A program made the translations under genes and the position numbers. Under the pieces are notes generated by a model. That model saw only the letters and a list, made by a program, of their open reading frames with translations. It did no database searches and was not told where the DNA came from. Shown one piece after another: positions 51,284 to 62,223 of a stretch of DNA of 64,000 nt. This DNA comes from Aestuariibacter sp. Its GTDB lineage: Bacteria; Pseudomonadota; Gammaproteobacteria; Enterobacterales; Alteromonadaceae. Every line of letters starts with the position of its first letter. Position 1 is the first letter of the stretch. The stretch spans positions 2,434,179 through 2,498,178 of the forward strand of contig CP051238.1 of assembly GCA_017794925.1 (NCBI GenBank), in the 5' to 3' direction.

Positions 51284-53100
51284 TTACTGGATTTGCCCGC
51301 GTAGTTCCCCTGCAGGGAAAGCCGGTGTGTGAACATTGACGTAATGTCCACCTGACGCAAGTACCGCAAAGATTGTCGCATCGAGCATTGCGCTTGAAGG
51401 TGCCATCCAACGGTTTGCATCACTCGTGTCTTGTTCAAGTGCCAGTAAAACTGGCCCGTCTACACCGACCGCGCCGGTGTGGATGTGTGCCATTGTGGCA
51501 TCCGCGACACCACTTGTTAGCACCTGAAGTTCCAGACTGTAATCATCAGTATTAACCAGCGCATAACCGCTGCCTGTTGCTGTGGTGGTAACAGCGTGTG
51601 TTTCCTGTGATCCGCTTAAGCCAAACGCAATCATTACAAAGTTGTCGGTGAGAATCTGACCTCTTAATTCGCCACTCGGATTGGCAGGCGTATGCACATT
51701 GACGTAGTGACCACCAGACGCCAGCACATCAAATATTTCAGCTGTCAGCATGGTGCCATCTGCGGTCATCCACATACCCGGGTCGTCCATAGATTGCTCA
51801 AGGGCAGCCAGAACGTCACCGTTCATGCCGATACGACCAGTGTGTATATGTGCAGCGGTTGCATCATCGACGCCGTCGGTGTGCACCACCAGATCTAACG
51901 CATAGGTCATTGAATTTACCAATGCATAACCATTACCTGATGCTGTTGTTGTCACAGCTGGCACTTCCTGGGTACCACTTAGAGCGAAGGTGGCAATAAC
52001 GTATTCAGGGGTCACAATTTGGCCGCGGATTTCACCGCCAGGGAATGCCGGTGTGTGAACATTGACGTAATGACCACCAGAAACCAGCACGGTGAGAATG
52101 TCGGCATCAATTGCCGTGTCTGCCGGTGTCATCCACATACCTGGGTCGGTCATGGACTGTTCCAGCGCAACCAATACATCGCCATTCATGCCAATGCCGC
52201 CGGTGTGAATATGCGCTGCAGTCGCATCATCAACACCGCTGGTATGAACGACCAATTCCAAATCGTACGTTGAGGTGTTAACGACAGCATAGCCGTTTCC
52301 TGAAGCGGAGGTCGAGGCCACTGGTACTTGTTGATCGCCATTGAGCTCAAACGTTGCCAGCGCATAGTCGTTGGTCAGAATTTGGCCACGTAACTCACCA
52401 CTGCCGTTGGCAGGCGTATGCACATTGACGTAATGACCGCCTGATAACAAGACATCAAAGATTGACGCTTCGATGGCCAGGTTTTCGGGTGTTACCCACT
52501 TACCCATATCATCTGCTGATTGGGACAGCGAAATTAACACATCACCGTTCATACCTACACGACCGGTGTGAATGTGTGCAGCAGTGGCATCATCAACGCC
52601 TTCGGTAACGACTGTTATATCAACAGAGTAGGTTGACGTATTTACCAGTATGTAACCACTGCCATAGGCGTCGGTCTCGACTGCGGGCACCTCCTGAGCT
52701 CCACTAAGGGCAAAGGTGGACAACTGATAATCATCAGTCAGGATTTGGCCGCGGATTTCACCGCTAGGCTGGCTGGTGGTATGTACATTTACATAATGAC
52801 CACCTGATGCCAACACAGTGAAGATGTCTTCGTCGATCATAGTGCCTTCAGGTGTCATCCACATGGTCATGTCGTCCATTGATTGCTCGAGAGCCACCAA
52901 CACATCGCCATTGTTCCCAGCGCGACCGGTATGGATATGAGCCGCAGTCGCGTCGTCAATGCCGTCGGTATAAACAACCAAATCAAGATCGTACGTTGCG
53001 GTGGATACCAATGCGTACCCGTAACCATCTGCAAGTGTTGATACTGCTGGAACTTCCTGGCTACCATCCAGCATGAAGGTCACCACAGCCATGTCGTCGG
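51284..53100. repeat. Tandem CHRD-coding repeats, period about 354 bp
   Basis: Domains two to six of the CHRD lipoprotein are similar at the DNA as well as the protein level. For example, near-identical stretches encoding HYVNVHTP recur about every 354 bases. Such arrays can change copy number by recombination. Confidence 0.75.
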
Positions 53101-53563
53101 ATACAATCTGGCCGCGAAGCTCGCCGTCTGAAAAGGTTTCAGTATGCACGTTCACATACCATTCGCCTCCCAACAAGTCTTCAATAAGGTCTGCATCAAC
53201 ACTGGTTTCAGCCAGCGTGTAGGTGCCGTCTCCAGCGCTTTCAAACCCAAATGCCACATCGCCATTTCGGCCAATATCGCCATCGTGGATGTGAACTGCC
53301 TGAACACCTTCGACACTGCTGACGTCAACAGATGCGCGTACTAATCCCAGGGTTTCGTCGAGCTCTATGGTTGCGGTGCCCATTTGCATAGACATGTTGG
53401 CTGGTACTTGTTGCTTACCACTCAGGTCTATCTGAAAGGTTGTGCTTGCCGTGAAAGTGGGTTCAGGAGGCGGGGTTACCGTTTCTTCCTTTTTATCGTC
53501 GTCATGCATACAGGCAGTAAGCAATGCCGCACACCCTATGACCGCGAATTTGTATAACTTCAT
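51284..53563 (-). CDS. Lipoprotein with six CHRD domains
   Basis: 759 residues. The lipoprotein signal MKLYKFAVIGCAALLTAC puts the lipid on Cys18; a charged and Pro-rich linker (HDDDKKEETVTPPPEP) follows. The rest is six tandem CHRD (chordin-type) domains of about 118 residues. Each starts like F.L.G.QEVPAV and carries AAHIHTGRIGMNGDVL and ASGGHYVNVHTP...GELRGQI. The first domain is more divergent. CHRD proteins are extracytoplasmic and of unknown molecular role in bacteria. The His-rich HIH and HYVNVH motifs could bind metal. The gene has its own terminator. Confidence 0.92.
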   Translation of the reverse strand: MKLYKFAVIGCAALLTACMHDDDKKEETVTPPPEPTFTASTTFQIDLSGKQQVPANMSMQMGTATIELDETLGLVRASVDVSSVEGVQAVHIHDGDIGRNGDVAFGFESAGDGTYTLAETSVDADLIEDLLGGEWYVNVHTETFSDGELRGQIVSDDMAVVTFMLDGSQEVPAVSTLADGYGYALVSTATYDLDLVVYTDGIDDATAAHIHTGRAGNNGDVLVALEQSMDDMTMWMTPEGTMIDEDIFTVLASGGHYVNVHTTSQPSGEIRGQILTDDYQLSTFALSGAQEVPAVETDAYGSGYILVNTSTYSVDITVVTEGVDDATAAHIHTGRVGMNGDVLISLSQSADDMGKWVTPENLAIEASIFDVLLSGGHYVNVHTPANGSGELRGQILTNDYALATFELNGDQQVPVASTSASGNGYAVVNTSTYDLELVVHTSGVDDATAAHIHTGGIGMNGDVLVALEQSMTDPGMWMTPADTAIDADILTVLVSGGHYVNVHTPAFPGGEIRGQIVTPEYVIATFALSGTQEVPAVTTTASGNGYALVNSMTYALDLVVHTDGVDDATAAHIHTGRIGMNGDVLAALEQSMDDPGMWMTADGTMLTAEIFDVLASGGHYVNVHTPANPSGELRGQILTDNFVMIAFGLSGSQETHAVTTTATGSGYALVNTDDYSLELQVLTSGVADATMAHIHTGAVGVDGPVLLALEQDTSDANRWMAPSSAMLDATIFAVLASGGHYVNVHTPAFPAGELRGQIQ

Positions 53564-53875
53564 GGTGTTCTCCAGTGTCGTTTATATTGTTAACAATTAT
53601 TTAACGTCGGAGTGGGGGGGGTTGGATCATAGGAAAATATAAATTTGTTATCTGGAATGATTGTTTTTTATTAATGGTTTGAGTTTGTTTATGTAAAACA
53701 CCAGATGTACTACGAAGCAATTACATTGTCAGATTATACGGTAAGCTTAAAACTGAATTAGGATTCAAGCGGACTAGCCTACCAACACCAGCCAAATACC
53801 TATATAATCGCGGCCAATAAATTATTGGAGCTACTGCTTCAATCTGCAGTTCTTTAACCGAAAAGCATTGGATTA
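53564..53875. other. Intergenic region between the CHRD lipoprotein and prfC
   Basis: About 310 AT-rich bases between divergent genes. A TATAAT element (53803-53808) with a weak -35 is a likely prfC promoter. A run of seven G (53614-53620) is the only other notable element. Confidence 0.5.
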
Positions 53876-55459
53876 ATGAGTACAGTTCAACAAGAAATTA
53901 GTCGTCGCCGCACGTTTGCGATTATTTCGCACCCGGACGCCGGTAAAACCACCATCACCGAAAAAGTGTTGTTGTACGGAAATGCCCTGCAAACAGCGGG
54001 TACCGTGAAAGGCAAAAAATCAGGTCAGCACGCAAAATCTGACTGGATGGAGATGGAAAAAGAACGTGGGATCTCCGTAACTACCTCGGTGATGCAGTTT
54101 CCTTACGCCGACAATCTGGTGAACTTACTCGATACCCCCGGGCACGAAGACTTTTCGGAAGATACCTATCGTACACTGACCGCAGTTGATTCCTGCTTAA
54201 TGGTTATCGACGCCGCGAAAGGGGTAGAGGATCGCACGCGTAAACTCATGGAGGTCACCCGCCTGCGTGATACGCCGATCATTACCTTTATGAATAAGCT
54301 GGACCGTGACATCCGTGACCCTATGGAGTTGCTGGACGAAGTGGAAACCGAGCTGAATATCGCTTGTGCACCCGTTACCTGGCCCATTGGCTGCGGTAAG
54401 CAATTCAAAGGTGTGTACCACATTCACCGCGATGAAACGATCCTGTATCAGTCTGGCCATGGCCATACCATTCAGGACGTGCGTATTATCAAAGGATTAG
54501 ACAACCCTGAGCTAGATGAAGCCGTTGGGAGCGGATTGGCTGCGGAGTTTCGAGATGAACTTGAACTGGTGATGGGCGCATCCAATGAATTTGATCAGGA
54601 GTTATTCCTGGCCGGTGAAATTACACCGGTATTCTTTGGTACGGCATTGGGTAACTTTGGTGTTGACCATATGCTGGATGGTCTTGTGGCCTGGGCGCCT
54701 GAGCCTCAGGGACGCGAAACCGACAGCGGCGCAGTCGAAGCGACAGATCCTAAATTCAGTGGATTTGTATTTAAAATTCAGGCCAACATGGACCCGAAGC
54801 ACCGTGACCGCATTGCATTCTGCCGTATTGTGTCTGGTAAGTACGAAAAAGGCATGAAAATGCGTCACACGCGCATTGGCAAGGATGTGCGAATTTCCGA
54901 TGCGCTGACATTCCTGGCTGGTGACCGTGCACTGCTTGAAGAAGCGTATGCTGGCGACATTATTGGTTTGCACAACCACGGCTCCATTCGCATCGGCGAT
55001 ACCTTTTCTTCCGGCGAGGATTACCGTTTTACCGGTATCCCTAACTTTGCGCCTGAATTGTTTAAGCGTATTCGCCTGAAAGACCCGCTAAAGCAGAAGC
55101 AACTGCAAAAAGGCCTGATTCAGCTATCAGAAGAAGGGGCTGTGCAGGTGTTCCGCCCGTTAATTAACAACGATTTGATTGTGGGCGCAGTGGGTGTGCT
55201 GCAGTTTGATGTGGTGGTTGCCCGCTTGAAAGCGGAATACAACGTTGACGCGATTTATGAGCACGTCAGCGTAGCGACAGCGCGTTGGGTTTACAGCAAA
55301 GACGCTAAAAAACTCGACGAATTCCAGCGTAAGGCGGAGCAAAACCTGGCACTGGATGGCGGCGATAACTTAACCTATATCGCCCCGACCATGGTAAACC
55401 TGCAGTTAGCGCAGGAGCGTTACCCGGATATTGAATTTACTACAACACGCGAGCACTAA
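53876..55459 (+). CDS. prfC: Peptide chain release factor 3
   Basis: RF3 is the GTPase that removes RF1/RF2 from the ribosome after termination. 527 residues, the usual length. G1 is [10 protein letters not shown]3 is DTPGHEDF, and G4 is FMNKLDRD. Domains 2 and 3 follow. The ATG at 53876 is the start codon; there is only a weak Shine-Dalgarno. It is eight bases upstream of argS and appears to share its transcript. Confidence 0.97.
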   Translation: MSTVQQEISRRRTFAIISHPDAGKTTITEKVLLYGNALQTAGTVKGKKSGQHAKSDWMEMEKERGISVTTSVMQFPYADNLVNLLDTPGHEDFSEDTYRTLTAVDSCLMVIDAAKGVEDRTRKLMEVTRLRDTPIITFMNKLDRDIRDPMELLDEVETELNIACAPVTWPIGCGKQFKGVYHIHRDETILYQSGHGHTIQDVRIIKGLDNPELDEAVGSGLAAEFRDELELVMGASNEFDQELFLAGEITPVFFGTALGNFGVDHMLDGLVAWAPEPQGRETDSGAVEATDPKFSGFVFKIQANMDPKHRDRIAFCRIVSGKYEKGMKMRHTRIGKDVRISDALTFLAGDRALLEEAYAGDIIGLHNHGSIRIGDTFSSGEDYRFTGIPNFAPELFKRIRLKDPLKQKQLQKGLIQLSEEGAVQVFRPLINNDLIVGAVGVLQFDVVVARLKAEYNVDAIYEHVSVATARWVYSKDAKKLDEFQRKAEQNLALDGGDNLTYIAPTMVNLQLAQERYPDIEFTTTREH

Positions 55460-55467
55460 TCACCGAT

Positions 55468-57201
55468 ATGAATATTCACGCTTTACTAATATCACGTTTT
55501 TCCGAGGCTTTAACCTCAATGGGTATCTCTGACGCACCGGTACCGGTTGCGCGCAGTGGTCGCCCGGAATTTGGTGAGTATCAGTTCAACGGTGCTATGG
55601 CGCTGGCAAAAACGCTGAAGCAAAAACCTCGCGATATCGCACAGCAAATTTTAGAACAGGTGAAACTGGACGATGTTGCCAGCAAGCTGGAAATTGCCGG
55701 TCCGGGTTTTATTAATATTCACCTGCGCGATGACTGGTTAGCTGAACAATGTAACGCGGCACTGGACGACGCGCGGGTAGGCATTCCAGCCCAACAACCG
55801 CAAACTGTTGTGGTCGATTACTCTTCGCCTAACCTGGCCAAGGAAATGCACGTTGGCCATTTACGTACAACCATCATTGGTGATGCGGTTGTTAAACTGT
55901 TGGAATTCCTTGGTCACAAGGTTATTCGTCAGAATCACATGGGTGACTGGGGCACGCAGTTTGGCATGTTGCTGGCACACTTAAGCGACAAACTCAGCCA
56001 CAACGAAGTTGCAGAAACGGCGCTGTCTGATCTGGAAGATTTCTATCGTGAAGCCAAGGTCCGCTTCGACGAAGAAGACGGCTTTGCCGACCGTGCCCGT
56101 GAGTACGTTGTAAAACTTCAGGGCGGTGATGCACACTGTCTGGCATTGTGGAAGCAGTTTATCGACGTCTCGATTTCACACAGTGAAGAAGTGTACGACA
56201 AGCTGAACGTTAGCCTGACCCGAAAAGATATCATGGGCGAGTCAGCCTATAACGACGATTTGGCTAACGTGGTTGCTGAGTTAAAAGAAAAAGGCATTGC
56301 GGTAGAAGATCAGGGAGCACAGGTCGTGTTTATTCCTGAACTGGCCGACAAAGAAGGTAATCCAGCGGTGTACATCGTACAAAAATCCGGTGGCGGTTAC
56401 TTGTATGCCACCACGGATTTAGCCGCAATCCGCTATCGTAGCGGTACACTGAACGCCGACAGAACCCTGATTCTGACTGATGCGCGTCAGGCTCTGCACT
56501 TCAAGCAAACCGAAATTGTAGGCCGCAAAGCGGGCTTTATGAAGCCAGAGCAAAGCTACGAGCATTGCCCGTTTGGTATGATGCTGGGCAGCGACGGCAA
56601 ACCGTTCAAAACCCGTTCTGGCGGGACGGTAAAACTGGTTGAGCTACTGGACGAGGCGGTTGAACGCGCGGCAAAACTGCTTGCACAGCGCGACACGGAG
56701 TTGTCTGCAGATGAACTGAACGCGGTAGCCCGTAAAGTGGGCATCGGTGCGGTGAAATACGCAGACCTAAGTAAAAACCGTACCACCGACTATATGTTCA
56801 ACTGGGACACCATGTTGAGCTTTGAAGGTAATACGGCACCGTATTTACAGTACGCGTTTACCCGCGTTCAAAGCTTGTTCCGCAAGGCGGATGTTGCGCC
56901 AACACAGCTGTCTCAGGCTATTAATATCGAACACCCTCAGGAACATGCGTTGGCTGTTCAACTACTGCAGTTTGAAGAGCAGCTGGCTGTGGTTGCCCGC
57001 GATGCAACGCCACACGTGCTGTGTAGTTACCTGTACGATTTAGCAAGCCACTTCATGAGTTTCTATGAAGCCTGTCCGATTCTCAAGGACGACGTAGACA
57101 GTAACACCCGTCAAAGCCGTTTGGCGTTGTCTGCGCTGGTCGCCAAACAGCTGAAGCTGGGTTTAGACCTGCTTGGCATCGAAACGCTGGATAAAATGTA
57201 G
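55468..57201 (+). CDS. argS: Arginyl-tRNA synthetase
   Basis: A class I synthetase charging tRNA-Arg, 577 residues. The N-terminal Add1 domain (about 1-85) recognises the tRNA. The HIGH motif reads HVGH in [15 protein letters not shown]. The KMSKS element is degenerate (KPFKTRSGG), as in many ArgS. The C-terminal anticodon-binding domain contains [20 protein letters not shown]. It follows prfC by eight bases. Confidence 0.97.
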   Translation: MNIHALLISRFSEALTSMGISDAPVPVARSGRPEFGEYQFNGAMALAKTLKQKPRDIAQQILEQVKLDDVASKLEIAGPGFINIHLRDDWLAEQCNAALDDARVGIPAQQPQTVVVDYSSPNLAKEMHVGHLRTTIIGDAVVKLLEFLGHKVIRQNHMGDWGTQFGMLLAHLSDKLSHNEVAETALSDLEDFYREAKVRFDEEDGFADRAREYVVKLQGGDAHCLALWKQFIDVSISHSEEVYDKLNVSLTRKDIMGESAYNDDLANVVAELKEKGIAVEDQGAQVVFIPELADKEGNPAVYIVQKSGGGYLYATTDLAAIRYRSGTLNADRTLILTDARQALHFKQTEIVGRKAGFMKPEQSYEHCPFGMMLGSDGKPFKTRSGGTVKLVELLDEAVERAAKLLAQRDTELSADELNAVARKVGIGAVKYADLSKNRTTDYMFNWDTMLSFEGNTAPYLQYAFTRVQSLFRKADVAPTQLSQAINIEHPQEHALAVQLLQFEEQLAVVARDATPHVLCSYLYDLASHFMSFYEACPILKDDVDSNTRQSRLALSALVAKQLKLGLDLLGIETLDKM

Positions 57202-57263
57202 CGGCTCAGAGAAGCCGCACTCTCACCCTATTGACAGATAACAGACCTAGGAAGGCTTATACC

Positions 57264-57839
57264 ATGACTAAGATTCTTGCGTTTTCAGGCAGTACCCGAC
57301 GAAATTCTTACAACCAGGCCGTGGTTGAATGTGCGGCTCAGGCTGCCAAAGATGCCGGTGCTGAAGTAACCGTGATTAACCTGGCTGACTATGCGATGCC
57401 GATCTTTAACGAAGATGAAGAGGCTGAGTACGGTATTCCGGAGCGCGCTCAGGCGTTTAAACAGCTTATGATTGAACACGATGGTATCCTGATAGCCAGT
57501 CCGGAATACAACAGCAGCTACCCTGCGGTCCTGAAAAACGCCATTGACTGGGCATCGCGCAAAGCGGGTGACGAGCCAGTCCTTGCAGCCTATAAGCAAA
57601 AAGTGGTTGGCTTAATGGCAGCTTCGCCAGGTGCGCTGGGCGGCATGCGCGTGCTGGTGGTATTGCGTATGCTAATGCAGAACCTGAGCTGTATTGTTGC
57701 GCCAGCCCAGGTCGCAGTGGGTAATGTCGCCGACAAGCTCGATGAGTCGGGCGCTATCAGCGACGAGAAAACGAAAAAGCAACTGGCCAATCTGGCTAAA
57801 CAGGTTGTCGACCTGGCTACTAAGCTTAAAAGCGAATAA
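57264..57839 (+). CDS. NAD(P)H-dependent FMN reductase
   Basis: A 191-residue flavodoxin-like protein of the FMN_red family. The N-terminal phosphate-binding loop is AFSGSTRRNSYNQ and the flavin ring region is SPEYNSSYPAVLKNAIDW. The third motif GALGGMRVLVVLRMLMQNLSC is typical of the quinone/azo reductases related to ChrR. The ATG at 57264 follows AGGAAGG at good spacing; the upstream ATG at 57231 has none. Confidence 0.9.
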   Translation: MTKILAFSGSTRRNSYNQAVVECAAQAAKDAGAEVTVINLADYAMPIFNEDEEAEYGIPERAQAFKQLMIEHDGILIASPEYNSSYPAVLKNAIDWASRKAGDEPVLAAYKQKVVGLMAASPGALGGMRVLVVLRMLMQNLSCIVAPAQVAVGNVADKLDESGAISDEKTKKQLANLAKQVVDLATKLKSE

Positions 57840-57936
57840 TCCATAACGCGCGGTACTGACAAACGGCTGTTAAATATCGGCTAAATTCGGTAATATCGCG
57901 CGTCTTATCTACAACACCAACGTATTAAGGTTACCC

Positions 57937-59035
57937 ATGTTTGAAGTTAACCCAGTGCAAAATGCGATTCGGGATATCCGGGAGCGTAGTGAAGCGCTCA
58001 GGGGGTATCTTTGACTTCGATGTTAAGTCGGAGCGTCTAGAAGAAGTTAACCGCGAGCTGGAAAGTCCGGATGTCTGGAATGAGCCAGAGCGCGCGCAGG
58101 CCCTTGGTAAAGAAAAAGTCGCACTTGAACAGGTTGTCGAAACCATTCAGCGTCTTGAGCAAGGTGCCGAAGATGTCGAAGGTCTGCTTGAGTTAGCCGT
58201 AGAAGCCGAAGACGAAGACACTTTCAACGAAGCGAAAAGTGAGCTCGATGAACTGATTGAGCAACTGGAAGTGCTGGAATTTCGCCGCATGTTCGCCGGC
58301 CCGAACGACAGCTGCGATTGCTACCTCGATATACAGTCTGGTTCTGGTGGCACCGAAGCGCAGGACTGGGCCAATATGCTGCTCAGAATGTACTTGCGCT
58401 GGGGTGAGGAACACGGCTTTAAAACCGAACTGATTGAAGTGTCAGACGGCGACGTTGCCGGCATTAAGAGTGCGACTATTCGCTTTGAAGGCGAATATGC
58501 CTTTGGCTGGTTGCGCACGGAAACCGGCGTGCATCGCCTGGTACGTAAATCGCCCTTTGACTCGGGTAATCGCCGCCATACGTCATTTGCATCGGCGTTC
58601 GTTTATCCGGAAATCGACGACGATATCGAAATCGACATTAACCCGGCGGATTTGCGTATTGACACCTACCGCGCGTCAGGCGCAGGTGGTCAGCACGTTA
58701 ACCGGACTGACTCCGCGGTGCGGATCACGCACGTCCCTACCAATATCGTAGTGCAGTGCCAGAATGACCGCTCGCAACACAAAAATAAAGATCAGGCAAT
58801 GAAGCAATTAAAGGCCAAGCTCTATGAGTTTGAGCTGCAAAAGCAAACTGCCGAAAAACAAGCGATGGAAGACAACAAATCTGATATCGGCTGGGGTAGC
58901 CAAATCCGCTCTTACGTTCTGGACGATTCCCGTATTAAGGATTTGCGCACCGGCGTTGAAACCCGCAACACACAAGCGGTTCTTGACGGCGGATTAGACA
59001 AGTTTATTCAGGCCAGCCTTAAATCAGGTCTTTAA
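57937..59035 (+). CDS. prfB: Peptide chain release factor 2, with programmed +1 frameshift
   Basis: RF2 terminates at UGA and UAA. The first 25 codons from 57937 end at CTT TGA (58009-58014); translation continues only if the ribosome shifts +1 to read GAC from 58013. The Shine-Dalgarno-like AGGGGG immediately upstream and the slippery CTT-TGA-C are exactly the conserved autoregulatory site. The joined product is about 365 residues. It has the stop-codon-recognition SPF tripeptide (RKSPFDSG) and the GGQ motif in [15 protein letters not shown]. Low RF2 raises frameshifting, so the gene controls itself. Confidence 0.97.
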
Positions 59036-59061
59036 GCCATTTAACAGAAAGTGAACAGATT

Positions 59062-60606
59062 ATGAGCGACCAACAACTCGACGAAAACAAATTGATTGCC
59101 GAGCGCCGCGCGAAACTGAGCGCGATTCGGGAAACCTGCCGTGCCAATGGCTTTCCTAACAGCTTTCGTCGTGAAAATTACGCCGACGAATTACAGCAGC
59201 AGTTTGGCGAACTGGACAAAGAAACCCTGATTGAACAAGACAATCAGGTGAGCATTGCCGGCCGTATTATGGCTAAACGTGGCCCGTTCCTGTTATTACA
59301 GGATATGACTGGCCGTATTCAGGCTTATGCCGACAAAGACACGCAAAAAGACATTAAAGCGCGCTACGGCTCGCTGGATATCGGCGATATCATCGGTGTG
59401 GCTGGTGCGTTGCACAAGTCGGGTAAAGGCGATCTGTATGTCAACATGAGCCAGTATGAATTGCTGACTAAGTCTCTGCGTCCGTTACCTGAAAAATTCC
59501 ACGGCCTGACCGACCAGGAAACCAAGTACCGTCAGCGTTATGTTGATCTGATCACCAGTGAAAAGACCCGTGAAACGTTCGTGGTTCGTAGCAAAATTGT
59601 AAACGGTATCCGCAACTTCCTAACTACCCGCGACTACATTGAAGTGGAAACGCCAATGTTGCAGGTTATTCCAGGCGGCGCGACTGCAAAGCCGTTTGTT
59701 ACACACCACAACTCATTGGATATCGATATGTATTTGCGTATCGCGCCAGAGCTGTATTTGAAGCGCCTCGTAGTCGGTGGTTTTGAGCGTGTGTTCGAAA
59801 TCAACCGTAACTTCCGTAACGAAGGTCTGTCTACGCGCCACAACCCTGAATTCACCATGCTGGAGTTCTACCAGGCGTATGCGGATTACAATGATCTGAT
59901 GAACCTGACAGAAGACATGCTGCGGACACTGGCAGAAGATATTCTGGGTACTGCGATCATTACAAACACCACCAAAGACGCCGAAGGCAATGTGCTGAGC
60001 GAAGTGAAGTACGATTTTGGCAAGCCGTTTGATCGTCTGAGCATGGGTGAAGCTATCCTGAAATACTGGCCGGAAGCGAACGAAGCGGCAATCCGCGATC
60101 CGGAAGCGCATCTGGACGAGCTGAAAGCAATGGCTAAACAACTGCACATCAAAGAGCCGGAAGTTGACGGTATCTGGGGTGCAGGTAAATACCTTTGCGA
60201 AATCTTCGAAGCAACGGCGGAAGAGAAGCTGGAACAGCCTACGTTTATTACTGAATACCCGTGGGAAGTATCACCGCTGGCGCGTCGTAACGACAACAAT
60301 CCGTTTATCACTGACCGCTTTGAGTTCTTTGTTGGCGGCCGTGAACTGGCAAACGGCTTCAGCGAGCTGAATGATCCGGAAGACCAGGCTGAACGTTTCC
60401 GCAAACAAGTGGAAGAGAAAGACGCAGGTGATGACGAAGCCATGCACTACGATGAAGACTACATCCGTGCACTGGAGTTTGGTTTACCGCCTACAGCCGG
60501 TGAAGGGATTGGTATTGACCGTCTGACCATGTTGTTTACAGACAGCCCGACCATTAAAGACGTGATCTTGTTCCCGCACATGAAGCCAGAGAGCCAGGAT
60601 CAGTAA
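59062..60606 (+). CDS. lysS: Lysyl-tRNA synthetase (class II)
   Basis: 514 residues. An N-terminal OB-fold anticodon-binding domain (about 65-145: [26 protein letters not shown]) is followed by the class II core. Motif 2 is [23 protein letters not shown] and motif 3 is [22 protein letters not shown] precedes the ATG, 26 bases after prfB; the prfB-lysS pairing is also found in E. coli. Confidence 0.97.
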   Translation: MSDQQLDENKLIAERRAKLSAIRETCRANGFPNSFRRENYADELQQQFGELDKETLIEQDNQVSIAGRIMAKRGPFLLLQDMTGRIQAYADKDTQKDIKARYGSLDIGDIIGVAGALHKSGKGDLYVNMSQYELLTKSLRPLPEKFHGLTDQETKYRQRYVDLITSEKTRETFVVRSKIVNGIRNFLTTRDYIEVETPMLQVIPGGATAKPFVTHHNSLDIDMYLRIAPELYLKRLVVGGFERVFEINRNFRNEGLSTRHNPEFTMLEFYQAYADYNDLMNLTEDMLRTLAEDILGTAIITNTTKDAEGNVLSEVKYDFGKPFDRLSMGEAILKYWPEANEAAIRDPEAHLDELKAMAKQLHIKEPEVDGIWGAGKYLCEIFEATAEEKLEQPTFITEYPWEVSPLARRNDNNPFITDRFEFFVGGRELANGFSELNDPEDQAERFRKQVEEKDAGDDEAMHYDEDYIRALEFGLPPTAGEGIGIDRLTMLFTDSPTIKDVILFPHMKPESQDQ

Positions 60607-60613
60607 ACGACGC

Positions 60614-61507
60614 TTATAACGCTTTAATCGCGAGTAACATCTGGGTATTGACGGGAACGTCAATACCCTTTTTTTGTGCCTGTTTTACTACATAGCCATT
60701 TATTGCATCGATTTCAGTGGGGCGCTTATGGGCGATATCCTGGTGCATGCTGGAGTAGTTGTTTGCGGTATTTTCGATAACCGTGAGGACCTGCTCCAAT
60801 GCTGAATCGGCATCCATAAATATGCCGCAAGCTTGCGCAGTCAGGCATACCTCTTCACATATGGCCTGAAGAGTCGGGCGATACGAGATGTGTGCCAGCT
60901 CACCGTTTTTCACATCGGCCAATGCGGTCAGCGGATTAATAGCACAGTTGATAAGCAGCTTTTGCCAAAGTGCAGTGTGCATGTCGTCACGCCAGATAAC
61001 AGGGCCGATACAGGCCTCCATCAGAGGCTGAATTTGTGTCCGTAATACCGTGGCTGATTCATGATGAAAAGCCATACCCAACATAGTCGAGCCCATTCCG
61101 GTGTGTTTCACGGTATCTGCCTTTAACTTTAATGCGCCGTGGCTGGTCGTCGCCAGTAAAACCGGGTTATGTGGTATCGAATCGCGCGCCAACTCTATGC
61201 CGCCCATGCCGTTGTGCAACAGCACAACGGCGGTATCCGGGCTAATTCGACTCTGCCAGTGCCGCAGGGCATGTTCAAGTTGAAAGGCTTTCAGGGGAAC
61301 AATTAACAGGTCATTGTTATCCAGTTTTTCATCATTACAGGGGAGGGGAGTCAGTGTCGTTATTTGTCCCCCCATATCTTCGACATATTTTAATGGAGGG
61401 CGCTGGTCCCGGGTACTACAGCAATAGGGTAAATTGGATTTTTGCGCACCTGCTGCACAAAGCCCACCAATTGCACCACTACCAAGTATGTTGATTCGCC
61501 TGGGCAT
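60614..61507 (-). CDS. panE: 2-dehydropantoate 2-reductase-like protein (ApbA/PanE family)
   Basis: 297 residues. The N-terminal Rossmann motif ILGSGAIGGLCAA binds NADPH; VLLHNGMGG and KLLINCAINPLTALADVKNGEL are the family active-site regions (the Lys and Asn). PanE makes pantoate for coenzyme A, though distant family members have other 2-oxo acid substrates. The sequence is rather divergent (SNLPYCCSTRD after the Rossmann loop). I start it at the ATG at 61507 (AGGAAGC upstream); the frame opens at 61558 inside the preceding gene. It is close to and downstream of the pseudouridine synthase. Confidence 0.83.
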   Translation of the reverse strand: MPRRINILGSGAIGGLCAAGAQKSNLPYCCSTRDQRPPLKYVEDMGGQITTLTPLPCNDEKLDNNDLLIVPLKAFQLEHALRHWQSRISPDTAVVLLHNGMGGIELARDSIPHNPVLLATTSHGALKLKADTVKHTGMGSTMLGMAFHHESATVLRTQIQPLMEACIGPVIWRDDMHTALWQKLLINCAINPLTALADVKNGELAHISYRPTLQAICEEVCLTAQACGIFMDADSALEQVLTVIENTANNYSSMHQDIAHKRPTEIDAINGYVVKQAQKKGIDVPVNTQMLLAIKAL

Positions 61508-61521
61508 GCTTCCTTTTCCCG

Positions 61522-62208
61522 TTATGATGAAGTTTTGTGACCAGGCACAGCAGGCCATGGTAACGTTGCCGGATCAGGTTGTTTTCCTAGCCAGGTTACA
61601 AAATAAGGGCGCTGAAATTCCTTGCCATGATGTGGTTCGCTGAAGACGCTTATTGGGGAACCTTGCCAGGTAAAGTTAATGCCCCAGGCATGCAGGTACA
61701 GCCTATCTGATTGATTGCCTGCATACAACGTGTCACCCAGAATCGGGCTACCCAGACTCTTTAACGCAACGCGTATTTGATGAGTTTTTCCACTCAATGG
61801 GCAAACAATAAATGCGCGGGGTGCGCCTTCGAAACCATAGCTAAAGAATTGGGTAATAGCCGGGTTATTCCTGCTCTTTAATAATATATGCTGGCCCTGG
61901 CGGCGATTTTTCATATCTCCAACAATTGTGCCCTGTTTTTTCTTTGGCTTTTTATCACCCAATGCCAGGTAGTATTTTTGAACCTGGTGAGTTCGAAACA
62001 GCATTTCAAATTGGGCTGCTGCCGTCGGATTGGTCGCCAGTATCAGACAGCCGGATGTGCCGTCGTCAAGGCGGTGGACTAAATGCAGGTTTTCCAGACC
62101 ATGCTTATCCTGCACCTGTTGAACAATGCCGGATTGCGAGTCGTGCATAGTAACTCCGGGAGCTTTATCAACAACGACAAAGTCCGGATGAGAAAACAGA
62201 ATATCCAA
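61522..62208 (-). CDS. RluA-family pseudouridine synthase
   Basis: 228 residues, a single catalytic domain without an S4 domain. The catalytic motif is HRLDDGTSG, with Asp48 as the nucleophile. Later motifs are KYYLALGDKKPKKKQGTI, CPLSGKTHQIRVALKSLGSPILGDTLY, and LYLHAWGINF. It resembles the TIGR01621 subgroup of unassigned Rlu-like enzymes. The RNA target (rRNA or tRNA uridine) cannot be assigned from sequence. It precedes panE by about 15 bases on the minus strand. Confidence 0.9.
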   Translation of the reverse strand: MDILFSHPDFVVVDKAPGVTMHDSQSGIVQQVQDKHGLENLHLVHRLDDGTSGCLILATNPTAAAQFEMLFRTHQVQKYYLALGDKKPKKKQGTIVGDMKNRRQGQHILLKSRNNPAITQFFSYGFEGAPRAFIVCPLSGKTHQIRVALKSLGSPILGDTLYAGNQSDRLYLHAWGINFTWQGSPISVFSEPHHGKEFQRPYFVTWLGKQPDPATLPWPAVPGHKTSS

Positions 62209-62223
62209 ATTAAATAGCTGCGC

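Noticed and set aside
51284..53563. Regular repeats considered as a CRISPR array or satellite
   Set aside because: The 354-bp period is coding, in frame, and encodes CHRD domains; no short repeats with unique spacers exist.
59886..60443. A 185-codon ORF antisense to lysS
   Set aside because: It is fully inside the well-supported lysS gene on the opposite strand; its Ser/Arg-rich product is typical of shadow frames.
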